From a virus, in the IMG/VR virus record IMGVR_UViG_3300022074_000101, positions 1-43,684 of that record: a stretch of 43,684 nt of DNA; one strand, 5' to 3'. The notes below the pieces were generated by a model, which was not told the DNA's origin, searched no databases, and saw only the letters and a program-made list of their open reading frames with translations. Position 1 is the first letter of the stretch; the number at the start of each line of letters is the position of its first letter. This document shows positions 30,986-37,178 of the stretch, one piece after another. Made by a program: the position numbers and the translations under genes.

Positions 30986-31370
30986 ACGTATTGATATGGC
31001 TATCCATGTACAGGAGCTTTGCGCCGCACTCAACATTGGCGTTACGTTCCAGAGCTTAGGAGAGGCCACCCCGCGATACTATGCAATTCCTGATAGGCGC
31101 ATCATCCACATACGACCAACCGCCAACACAGGATACTATGTGTCTGCCCTGCATGAGATTGGACACATCGTTGGCCAGCGACAAGGCAGGAACATCAGCA
31201 CATTAACCAAAGAACTGTATGCTTGGATATGGGCAAGGGAGAACGCCTTAGTATGGACTGATACAGCTGAGCGTATCATGCGCCGCGCTATGGATAGCTA
31301 CGGCTGGACTGAACGTCAAAAGGGTATCTGGGACAGGAGATTTGCGAATGACCAAAGTGAATATGTTTAG
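30975..31370 (+). CDS. HExxH zinc metallopeptidase-like protein (ImmA/IrrE-like)
   Basis: A 131-residue protein. HEIGH at residues 60-64 is a zincin motif within YYVSALHEIGHIVGQRQG. ELYAWIWARENAL follows; its Glu about 20 residues later could be a third zinc ligand. The arrangement is close to ImmA/IrrE-type proteases that cleave repressors and defence regulators. It could destroy a host or phage XRE repressor. The substrate is unknown. It overlaps both neighbours. Confidence 0.8.
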   Translation: MSVKRIDMAIHVQELCAALNIGVTFQSLGEATPRYYAIPDRRIIHIRPTANTGYYVSALHEIGHIVGQRQGRNISTLTKELYAWIWARENALVWTDTAERIMRRAMDSYGWTERQKGIWDRRFANDQSEYV

Positions 31371-31620
31371 CTGGACACTCAGTTACCTTTCCAGTGTTGC
31401 GGGTGAGTTCTGCACCTTGGCAGATGGCGAAAGGATTTTTAGTTGGTCTAGCAAAGGTGGCGATTATTGGCTGAACTTAATCAAAGATGATGATGGGAAT
31501 CCCCATGTTATGATTTACGCTTGGCATGATCCCAGCAATCTTTTGTATTCAATTATTGGATACTGTGAATATCACGACATAAATTATGAGGTTGATGAAA
31601 GGATACCTGATGATGCTTGA
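31348..31620 (+). CDS. Hypothetical small protein
   Basis: I choose ATG 31348 (GGAG 8 nt upstream) over TTG 31342, giving 90 residues. It starts MTKVNMFSWTLSYLSSVAGE and continues FSWSSKGGDYWLNLIKDDDG and HVMIYAWHDPSNLL. The aromatic pattern suggests a small beta-rich domain. No family is recognised. It overlaps both neighbours by a few nucleotides. Confidence 0.65.
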   Translation: MTKVNMFSWTLSYLSSVAGEFCTLADGERIFSWSSKGGDYWLNLIKDDDGNPHVMIYAWHDPSNLLYSIIGYCEYHDINYEVDERIPDDA

Positions 31621-32242
31621 GCTTGAAAAGATTAGAGGCCTACAGGGTGGTGCTGATTGGATGAACTGGCGTTACAAAATGCGCGACAAAGAAGCGGATA
31701 TGGAAGCCACCCGTGAATACCATAAACATAACCCGCCTGAAGTTGGGGATGTAGTTGTAGTTCTGCACACGGCTTCTCATCACACAATGATGAAGCCGCA
31801 TATTACTAAAATTGTAGCCATCACTGACAGAGGACGCATTGTTGTTGACCATGAACATGAGGCATGGGCGGGAAAATCTTTTTGGAAATCAGGCCAGAAT
31901 TGCAAGGCACCAACTGGTCAATGCTGGCTAATACCAGCGGAACTTTACCGTGATATTCCAATGACCCACGAGACAGAACAGAAGCAACTCTCTGAAAAAT
32001 ACAAAGCCGAATGTGATGATGAGCAGCTAACCGTATCTGAAATGTCTAAGATGTTAGGAGGCGCAAAGGAGTTTGTGAACCAAATCAACACATTAATCTT
32101 AGATTTCAAGTTGACCAAAGAACAGGCCAAGCGGCATCTCAGCCGCGAGTTAAGAAGTGAACGATTATTGGCTGGCAAACGCAATCAGTTTGGCAAGCGA
32201 ATTGATCGTGAAATGATCCGCAAGCACAGCAGAAAATTTTAA
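31610..32242 (+). CDS. Hypothetical protein with SH3-like and helical domains
   Basis: From ATG 31610 (AAGGA upstream) the product is 210 residues; ATG 31613 is also possible. Residues 40-110 (HNPPEVGDVVVVLHTASHHT, then ITDRGRIVVDHEHEAWAGKS and FWKSGQNC) look like a small beta-barrel. The C-terminal half is helical and basic (LTKEQAKRHLSRELRSERLL, ending HSRKF). The combination suggests nucleic-acid or membrane contact but no named function. It is last in its transcription unit before another early-type promoter. Confidence 0.65.
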   Translation: MMLELEKIRGLQGGADWMNWRYKMRDKEADMEATREYHKHNPPEVGDVVVVLHTASHHTMMKPHITKIVAITDRGRIVVDHEHEAWAGKSFWKSGQNCKAPTGQCWLIPAELYRDIPMTHETEQKQLSEKYKAECDDEQLTVSEMSKMLGGAKEFVNQINTLILDFKLTKEQAKRHLSRELRSERLLAGKRNQFGKRIDREMIRKHSRKF

Positions 32243-32268
32243 AAACTTGGCTAATCTGAATAACTACT

Positions 32269-32332
32269 GTTGACAATGGTAAACAGAAGCAGTATCTTAA
32301 TAAAGTAAGTTTAGTAAACCACGGAGACCAAA
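32269..32332 (+). promoter_or_regulatory. Early-type promoter with dyad operator and ACCACGGAGACC leader
   Basis: GTTGACAATGGTAAAC (32269-32284) contains -35 TTGACA (32270-32275); 17 bp later TATCTT (32293-32298) is the -10. ACCACGGAGACC (32318-32329) ends 3 nt before ATG 32333. Confidence 0.78.
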
Positions 32333-32593
32333 ATGACTAATGAGTATGTAGATCAAGCAATCATTGATGATTGTCATAATGACATGAACATCACAATGAC
32401 GCTTCGCTCAGAAATCCATAACGCCATAAAAACAGCAGCACAATTTCAAGACCAAGGAGCTATGGCTTACAATGATGAGTTCCTTACAGATATTATCGCC
32501 AAGTTAGATGATATTTTAGCAGAGGTAATTGCGCCGCTAGATAACAAGATTGAAGAGGGCATTATTCACCATGAACAAGATGGATGGCAATGA
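32333..32593 (+). CDS. Hypothetical acidic early protein
   Basis: An 86-residue, strongly acidic helical protein beginning MTNEYVDQAIIDDCHNDMNI. It contains LTDIIAKLDDILAEVIAPLD and is otherwise featureless. Start is fixed by the leader. It overlaps the following XRE gene by 23 nt. An anti-regulator or DNA-mimic role is possible from its charge, but no homology is recognised. Confidence 0.7.
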   Translation: MTNEYVDQAIIDDCHNDMNITMTLRSEIHNAIKTAAQFQDQGAMAYNDEFLTDIIAKLDDILAEVIAPLDNKIEEGIIHHEQDGWQ

Positions 32594-32777
32594 GTTCAGA
32601 TCAATGCGGAACCGCATGGGGCTATCACAAAATGATATGGCAAAACTACTAGGCTATACATCACGCTCTATGATCTGCCGCATTGAAACGGGCAGCAGAA
32701 CTGTAACACCACGAATGGCCTTGACCATGAAACTGCTAATGGAGAAGCATGATGATAAGTTGGCACAACGCGCCTGA
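32571..32777 (+). CDS. XRE-family transcription regulator
   Basis: From ATG 32571 the product is 68 residues: MNKMDGNEFRSMRNRMGLSQ then NDMAKLLGYTSRSMICRIET with GSRTVTPRMALTMKLL. This is a canonical XRE/Cro-CI helix-turn-helix (LSQxDxAKLLG, SxxxIxRxExGxR). It is promoted by the dyad module just upstream and may bind that dyad, closing a feedback loop. This is a hypothesis. Confidence 0.85.
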   Translation: MNKMDGNEFRSMRNRMGLSQNDMAKLLGYTSRSMICRIETGSRTVTPRMALTMKLLMEKHDDKLAQRA

Positions 32778-32973
32778 GCATTCCTACAAAGGATACCTCT
32801 ACAAGCCAGAGGTTGATGAGTATGACGATGGGATACGCAAGGCTTGGCACAACATTGTGAGCCGTATTGAGCCGAACAAGGTGGTATTCACTACGAACCA
32901 CTCACCCTACAGATGGATGACGTTTGAAGAGTTCAAAGCATTCATTAACCAGATGGAAAGGGCGACAGCATGA
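32749..32973 (+). CDS. Hypothetical small protein
   Basis: A 74-residue protein starting MMISWHNAPEHSYKGYLYKP after GGAG. The C-terminal part is PYRWMTFEEFKAFINQMERA, a short alpha/beta domain. ATG 32749 and 32752 are both possible. It overlaps the XRE gene and touches the lipoprotein start (ATGA). No family recognised. Confidence 0.65.
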   Translation: MMISWHNAPEHSYKGYLYKPEVDEYDDGIRKAWHNIVSRIEPNKVVFTTNHSPYRWMTFEEFKAFINQMERATA

Positions 32974-33203
32974 AACCGTTTGTTTTGATAGCCGCCCTAT
33001 CCATGACTGCCTGTACATCCCCCGTTGTTGTGGACCTACGCACCAGCGGCGACACAGCGCAGCTATACCAGCGTGATTTGCAGGAGTGTAAGCAGATCAT
33101 TAAAGACAACAGAAGCTTATGGCACAAGCCATTGCTAGGCCACGATCCAATGCTGGAGAAGTGCCTTGAAGGTAGAGGACACAGTGTTCTCACCAATTCA
33201 TGA
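32970..33203 (+). CDS. Small lipoprotein
   Basis: A 77-residue protein with a short signal: MKPFVLIAALSMTACTSPVV. LSMTAC is a lipobox-like site, with Cys15 as probable lipid anchor. The mature part is hydrophilic with two more Cys (LQECKQI and EKCLEG). Similar small lipoproteins in marine phages sit near lysis genes; a spanin-like or superinfection-exclusion role is possible. There is no obvious i-spanin partner. It is linked upstream by a 4-nt overlap. Confidence 0.72.
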   Translation: MKPFVLIAALSMTACTSPVVVDLRTSGDTAQLYQRDLQECKQIIKDNRSLWHKPLLGHDPMLEKCLEGRGHSVLTNS

Positions 33204-33216
33204 ACAGGAGGTCCAT

Positions 33217-33456
33217 ATGGAACCCACGATTAAAACTACTAATAAAGTTGTAAAGATTGAGCCTGAAGCAAAAGCCGCCCCAAAGAAGACTGGGCGTCCT
33301 CGCAAGATGCAGGACTTTACCGCCACAGAAATCTCACAGGTAGGAACCAAGCTACGTCCATTGCAGAAGTTAATAAAAGGCAAGTTTGGATTTGAGCCTA
33401 CATTGTTGCAGACCCTAGATTTTGCCATCCATATGGCAATGCCAGATGATGACTAG
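33217..33456 (+). CDS. Small basic protein with AT-hook-like motif
   Basis: From ATG 33217, with AGGAGG 5 nt upstream (the best ribosome-binding site of this operon), the product is 79 residues. The N-terminus contains KAAPKKTGRPRKMQDF, an AT-hook-like GRPRK. It ends LLQTLDFAIHMAMPDDD. It could bind DNA. A longer frame from 33166 lies within the preceding lipoprotein gene and is rejected. Confidence 0.68.
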   Translation: MEPTIKTTNKVVKIEPEAKAAPKKTGRPRKMQDFTATEISQVGTKLRPLQKLIKGKFGFEPTLLQTLDFAIHMAMPDDD

Positions 33457-33468
33457 GCGTTACAGCAA

Positions 33469-33495
33469 AGCCCCTCGCTACGGCGGGGGGTTTAT
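33469..33495 (+). terminator. Stable UACG-tetraloop hairpin with short U-tract
   Basis: CCCCTCGC-TACG-GCGGGGGG (33471-33490) forms an 8-bp stem with one G.U pair and the very stable cUACGg tetraloop, followed by TTTAT. This is a typical compact intrinsic terminator but with a short U-tract, so it may be partial. It precedes the lysis-type genes. Confidence 0.68.
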
Positions 33496-33655
33496 GATTG
33501 CGAAGGTGATGACCGCTATTGCCGCCTTTGGAATCGCCTACTTTTTGTTTTTGGCTTTGTTCATGGCCATAGTGAACACAATCATGCAGTGTGATGCCTT
33601 ATTGTGGACACAGTTGGAACATTGCGTGACAATACCTCAAATGATTGGATTTTAG
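33494..33655 (+). CDS. Small membrane protein
   Basis: A 53-residue protein if started at ATG 33494; ATG 33446/33449 would add about 15-16 residues encoded by the hairpin (KAPRYGGGF). The first 30 residues are a membrane helix (AKVMTAIAAFGIAYFLFLAL with FMAIVNTI). The C-terminus has two Cys (MQCDALL, EHCVTIP). It lies directly before the SleB hydrolase gene, so a holin-like or lysis-accessory role is possible. The start choice depends on whether the hairpin is translated. Confidence 0.55.
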   Translation: MIAKVMTAIAAFGIAYFLFLALFMAIVNTIMQCDALLWTQLEHCVTIPQMIGF

Positions 33656-33664
33656 GAGATGGCA

Positions 33665-34084
33665 ATGTTTCTTGAACCTTTAGCCTGTTTGGCAATGGCA
33701 ATTTACTTTGAGTCAAGAGGCGAACCAACAGTAGGGCAGATAGCCGTTGCCCATGTAATAATGAACAGGGTGGAAAGCCAAGACTTTCCTGATACGGTTT
33801 GCGGCGTGGTCACACAAGGGGAGACATATAAAAGCAAGCCCGATCTACCCATTCGCCACCAGTGCCAATTCAGTTTTTATTGTGATGGTAAGAGCGATAA
33901 ACCTACAGATGAGGATGCTCTATTCTGGGCTGAGTCTATAGCTTGGGGCGTTTACCACGGGCAGATATACGATCCCACACAAGGGGCGGTGTATTACCAT
34001 GCTGATTATGTAGAGCCAGAATGGGCAAGTGTGAAACAACCTGTACGCAAAATTGCAAAACATATTTTTTATAAGGAGCAATAG
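33665..34084 (+). CDS. Cell-wall hydrolase, SleB family (Hydrolase_2)
   Basis: From ATG 33665 (AGGAG 7 nt upstream) the product is 139 residues. CLAMAIYFESRGEPTVGQIA has the catalytic-type Glu of SleB lytic transglycosylases, followed by AVAHVIMNRVESQDFPDTVC and CQFSFYCDG. The end (GAVYYHADYVEPEWA) is typical of the family. It cuts peptidoglycan and is probably an endolysin or ejection-related enzyme. It is encoded on the early strand, away from the lysozyme-holin cassette, and the next gene follows its stop at once. Confidence 0.9.
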   Translation: MFLEPLACLAMAIYFESRGEPTVGQIAVAHVIMNRVESQDFPDTVCGVVTQGETYKSKPDLPIRHQCQFSFYCDGKSDKPTDEDALFWAESIAWGVYHGQIYDPTQGAVYYHADYVEPEWASVKQPVRKIAKHIFYKEQ

Positions 34085-34660
34085 ATGGCTTATGCGATAC
34101 CGCCTAAATTACGAGACAAAGAAGTGGGTGTGATGGCCGCTGATCAAATCAGCCTTTCATCTTGTGCATCCATCATAGAACTTCACAAGGATTCACGAAA
34201 CCTGTCTGTGCAGGGTAGAATACAAAAAGATAATTCAAATGTTGTGAACGTAGGTGTAAGGCAAACAGATGTTTACATAATCCATGAATTTCACAGTTGG
34301 GTTGATGAGCTTATTATTAATTGCGCCAAACTCGCCAATGACCAGTTTGACTTCAACCTCACAGGATTGTTGGAGCGTCCACAGCTATTGAAGTATTCCG
34401 CACCATCAAAAGGATATGATTGGCATTTAGATATAGGCATGGGCGATTCCTCAACACGCAAGATAAGCGTATCCATACTGCTAAATGATGATTATGAGGG
34501 CGGTGAGTTGGCTTTTTTTACAGATGGAGAGACTGACATAAAGCCAGATTTAGGAACCGCTATAGCCTTCCCCTCGTACCTTCCCCACAGAGTCTTGCCT
34601 GTCACTAAAGGTGTTAGGTGGTCGCTGGTCTGTTGGATTGCGGGTGAACCGTTCCGTTGA
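34085..34660 (+). CDS. 2OG-Fe(II) oxygenase, PKHD/prolyl-4-hydroxylase type
   Basis: A 191-residue protein. H114 and D116 (YDWHLDIG) and H168 (SYLPHRVLPVTKGVRWSLV) form the iron triad, with R178 for 2-oxoglutarate. YEGGELAF is another family phrase. It is close to PiuC-type hydroxylases. Marine phages often carry such oxygenases, suspected to modify host or virion proteins or nucleotides. It follows SleB directly, with AAGGAG before the start. Its last 111 bp overlap the convergent gene at 34550, an unusual antisense arrangement. Confidence 0.92.
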   Translation: MAYAIPPKLRDKEVGVMAADQISLSSCASIIELHKDSRNLSVQGRIQKDNSNVVNVGVRQTDVYIIHEFHSWVDELIINCAKLANDQFDFNLTGLLERPQLLKYSAPSKGYDWHLDIGMGDSSTRKISVSILLNDDYEGGELAFFTDGETDIKPDLGTAIAFPSYLPHRVLPVTKGVRWSLVCWIAGEPFR

Positions 34661-34912
34661 TTTGGGAGGCAGAGGCGCAGCCCTATCTTTCTCCACCATC
34701 AGGCCAGCTAGGGTTGCCAGCCTATCTTTCTCCTTAACACCCCTCTCAGTGAGCCTCAAAGCCCCCTCCACACGCTCTACGAACCCTTCTTGTACCAACC
34801 CACCTAAAATCCAGTCATACGGCTCCCTGTCGCTTAAAACGGCTATTAGTCCACCAAGGCGAGTATTCTGCTTGTTGGATAGGAAACTGACCTTGTGAAC
34901 CCTCTTACTCAT
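34550..34912 (-). CDS. Winged-helix-like hypothetical protein
   Basis: I choose ATG 34912, giving 120 residues (MSKRVHKVSFLSNKQNTRLG); the longer frame to 35095 overlaps the holin in full and is rejected. Residues 15-65 (GGLIAVLSDREPYDWILGGL then VQEGFVERVEGALRLTERG) resemble a winged helix. The C-terminal tail is polar and unstructured (STERFTRNPTDQRPPN). It overlaps the holin start by 4 nt and its 3' end lies antisense to the oxygenase gene for 111 bp. A regulator is possible; not recognised. Confidence 0.65.
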   Translation of the reverse strand: MSKRVHKVSFLSNKQNTRLGGLIAVLSDREPYDWILGGLVQEGFVERVEGALRLTERGVKEKDRLATLAGLMVEKDRAAPLPPKSTERFTRNPTDQRPPNTFSDRQDSVGKVRGEGYSGS

Positions 34913-35295
34913 TTTTTGCCGAAAAACTTTGTTGCTGATCTTACGGCGAAGCTTGCACTCACGATTACGCCCAAAGTATATTGATAATAATCCGGCATAG
35001 CTTCCAAAGCGGTGAAGCCTTGCGCCACAATGCCTCTGCCCCAATCCCCACAGAACGCAAGAATCAATGGTATTGAAAACAGAATGGTGAGCCACTCATC
35101 TTTCCATGACGATTGACTGCCTTTGGCCATCAACTTTTCCCAGTCAGCTGTCGATGTAGCCGCTGAAACCATGACGGCAGCTTCAGCTTCTGCCTTGGCT
35201 TTAGCAACAGCAGACTTGCCTCGCTGCTCCTCAGTCTTCTTATCCATCCACGATCCAACAAGCCCACTGATAGGGCCAATCAACGCCTGTATCAT
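34909..35295 (-). CDS. Holin, 3-TM GTA-type (PF11351-like)
   Basis: A 128-residue protein. The N-terminus is MIQALIGPISGLVGSWMDKK, followed by an Ala/Lys-rich helix (SAVAKAKAEAEAAVMVSAAT) and then SSWKDEWLTILFSIPLILAF with GVIVSASFAVRSATKFF. The S-W-K-D-E-W phrase with two or three hydrophobic segments is characteristic of GTA-release holins. It likely forms membrane holes for lysis together with the lysozyme. It lies between nuclease and winged-helix genes with 4-nt overlaps on both sides. Confidence 0.88.
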   Translation of the reverse strand: MIQALIGPISGLVGSWMDKKTEEQRGKSAVAKAKAEAEAAVMVSAATSTADWEKLMAKGSQSSWKDEWLTILFSIPLILAFCGDWGRGIVAQGFTALEAMPDYYQYTLGVIVSASFAVRSATKFFGKK

Positions 35296-35678
35296 ACAAG
35301 CCCCCTTATCTCTTTTAACGCCTCAAGGTCTTTGCTTCTGCTGCCCCCATCATATGCCCAAGCATAACCACGGGTGATCATTTCTTTGTTGATGTTCATT
35401 TGACCGCATATCAACCAGCCAAGCATACGACCATATTTTCCGTCTTTCTCAGTCTTAACCTTCAAACTAGGGCAATCACCAAGCCGTCGTTCCAAGAACT
35501 CTTTGGCATCAAGCCCAAGTTCTTTTTCCTCAAGGTCTGTGGTTCTGCTCTCTGGCGCATCTATACCAGCCAGCCTTACTCTCTCTTTCTTGGTAAGACT
35601 GAAACCAAGATCAATTACCACATCAACAGTATCGCCATCCACGACCCTTACGACTTCTTTCACAGCATATTCGTACAT
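35292..35678 (-). CDS. Thermonuclease (SNase-like)
   Basis: From ATG 35678 (TGATG overlap) the product is 128 residues. VVDGDTVDVVIDLG, RVRLAGIDAPESR and YGRMLGWLIC are the standard SNase motifs, with Arg and Glu of the active site present. There is no signal peptide in this reading. Phage SNase-like nucleases may degrade host DNA or attack DNA during entry. It is part of the lysis cassette and overlaps the small secreted-protein gene by 1 nt. Confidence 0.9.
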   Translation of the reverse strand: MYEYAVKEVVRVVDGDTVDVVIDLGFSLTKKERVRLAGIDAPESRTTDLEEKELGLDAKEFLERRLGDCPSLKVKTEKDGKYGRMLGWLICGQMNINKEMITRGYAWAYDGGSRSKDLEALKEIRGLV

Positions 35679-35866
35679 CAATACACCCTCGTATTTTCAT
35701 CTACCATTTTTGGCAAACAGTAAGCGGTGATGTTGCTGCCTTGCTTGTGCAATCGTTGAGCGAAATACACGCAGTCATCGACAGAGCGAAAGTGCATATC
35801 ATTACTGGTAAGACGCTTTTCCTCACCAATGCCAACAAATACAAACAACAAAAAAACATGAATCAT
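35678..35866 (-). CDS. Small exported or membrane protein
   Basis: A 62-residue protein with a hydrophobic start, MIHVFLLFVFVGIGEEKRLT, and then DDCVYFAQRLHKQGSNITAY with CLPK. One Cys in DDCVYF and one in YCLPK could form a disulfide. This type of protein occurs near lysis genes of marine phages. It could be a small lysis accessory or o-spanin substitute. It is not a recognised named family. Confidence 0.65.
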   Translation of the reverse strand: MIHVFLLFVFVGIGEEKRLTSNDMHFRSVDDCVYFAQRLHKQGSNITAYCLPKMVDENTRVY

Positions 35867-35880
35867 CCATGATTGCTGTC

Positions 35881-36309
35881 CTAGAAATCCTCGCTATCGT
35901 CACCAGTGCGTATCATCTCAGCTACTCTGACAGACCTTGCCCCAACTTGTTTTGCGTAATTGGAATCAAGCAATTCTTCTGCGGCGGTCTCATAATCTCG
36001 CCTTTGCAAAGCGTCTAAGGTTTTGACGAAACCGTGTAATCTGGACATCCCCATATTGAATACCAAATCTGCTAATGCCCTTTGGCGAACCTCTGACATA
36101 TCGCGCCACCACGGAAGGCTGCGATCAAGCTCCTCCTCAACAATCGTTATGTCATTTTGCAGGAGGTAATCAACCTCCACATCTGACAGACCTCTATCTA
36201 CCAGATTTCTACCAACCCCTATGGTTTCAATCCCCAAATGATCTTTGTAAACTTGATTCCTGACACCTTCGTGGAATCGCAACTGTGATATGAACCTGTT
36301 AATATTCAT
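35881..36309 (-). CDS. Lysozyme, GH24 (T4-type)
   Basis: A 142-residue protein: MNINRFISQLRFHEGVRNQV with YKDHLGIETIGVGRNL. Catalytic-type residues E14, D23 and T29 have the exact spacing of T4 lysozyme (E11, D20, T26). The later DLVFNMGMSRLHGFVKTLDA is also family-typical. No signal peptide is apparent, so export would need the holin. It is the main endolysin of the cassette. Confidence 0.94.
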   Translation of the reverse strand: MNINRFISQLRFHEGVRNQVYKDHLGIETIGVGRNLVDRGLSDVEVDYLLQNDITIVEEELDRSLPWWRDMSEVRQRALADLVFNMGMSRLHGFVKTLDALQRRDYETAAEELLDSNYAKQVGARSVRVAEMIRTGDDSEDF

Positions 36310-36319
36310 TGTGTTACCC

Positions 36320-36547
36320 TCATTCTGATTTCCCTAAAACGCGATCCAGCTTGTCTTCTACACGATGCAGAGCCTCCATCACGTTTCTCATATCATCTCT
36401 CATATCTGTGCGAGTGGCGTAATCCTCACGGGTGCGATTCAAGAGTATCTCAACCCGCTTCAATTCCTTGGCTTGGCTGCTAAGAAACCAACCACCGCCC
36501 ATTACAAGGACAGCAATCAATCCATCAATTATATGAACCATATCCAT
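36320..36547 (-). CDS. Small membrane-anchored coiled-coil protein
   Basis: From ATG 36547 (TAATG overlap) the product is 75 residues. It has one N-terminal membrane helix (VHIIDGLIAVLVMGGGWFL) and a charged coiled coil (MRDDMRNVMEALHRVEDKLD). This layout resembles an i-spanin or pinholin-associated protein and sits right before the lysozyme. It lacks a clear o-spanin partner beside it, although the small lipoprotein at 32970 could serve. Role inferred only. Confidence 0.65.
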   Translation of the reverse strand: MDMVHIIDGLIAVLVMGGGWFLSSQAKELKRVEILLNRTREDYATRTDMRDDMRNVMEALHRVEDKLDRVLGKSE

Positions 36548-37176
36548 TACAGTGCCTCTATACACGCCAAGGTAATGCCATAGACAGAAACCTCATTAGC
36601 ATCCCAGCCAACCAGATCATCTGACAGCCTGAAAACCCCCTGTGCGCTTGAAAGCACAACAGAAGCTCCTGAACTGCCAGCAGCTTTGATAGATGGCTCA
36701 ATTTGAACTGTGAAATCACCGTTGCTATCAGATGACGCGTCAGCACATATCATATGTAACTTTGCTGCTGAACCACCTCCAATTTGCAGATAGTCCCCTG
36801 CCCTCACCATATTTGAGGTGCTGGCTTGAGTTGCAGAGTTCAATTGCACCTCATAATCACCTACGCTAACACCAGCATCTAAAGTCACCGTGCCGGTCAC
36901 TACACCTCTAGGGTTCTTTGCATCTGGATCGCCAAGTAAAAAAGTCCCTCTCTTGCCATGAAGTTGCAGCAGGAACGCTTGCCAAGCAGACGCACTCTCC
37001 CTGTTCATAGGCGGCAAATTTAATTCAGTTGTCCATAACGCAAAGTCATACTCTGCAACCTGTTGATTGCCAGTGAAAGGCGACTGAGTCATGGTTGTAC
37101 GACGTTGCAAAGCCCATCTGCTAGTCTTGTAAGCTGGGCTGGTGGGCATTGTTAGTGGGTAGGTTGGTGCGGCCAT
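36547..37176 (-). CDS. Distal tail / minor tail protein
   Basis: A 209-residue protein, MAAPTYPLTMPTSPAYKTSR then WALQRRTTMTQSPFTGNQQV and AEYDFALWTTELNLPPMNRE. The phrase FLLQLHGKRGTFLLGDPDAK with the preceding MNRESASAWQAF is typical of distal tail proteins of siphoviruses that follow the tape measure. It would form the distal tail ring that joins the tip hub. It follows the tape-measure gene at 2 nt. Confidence 0.78.
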   Translation of the reverse strand: MAAPTYPLTMPTSPAYKTSRWALQRRTTMTQSPFTGNQQVAEYDFALWTTELNLPPMNRESASAWQAFLLQLHGKRGTFLLGDPDAKNPRGVVTGTVTLDAGVSVGDYEVQLNSATQASTSNMVRAGDYLQIGGGSAAKLHMICADASSDSNGDFTVQIEPSIKAAGSSGASVVLSSAQGVFRLSDDLVGWDANEVSVYGITLACIEAL

Positions 37177-37178
37177 AT

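Noticed and set aside
34913-35095. N-terminal extension of the minus ORF to 35095
   Set aside because: It lies wholly within the holin gene and lacks a ribosome-binding site. ATG 34912 gives a sensible product with 4-nt overlap.
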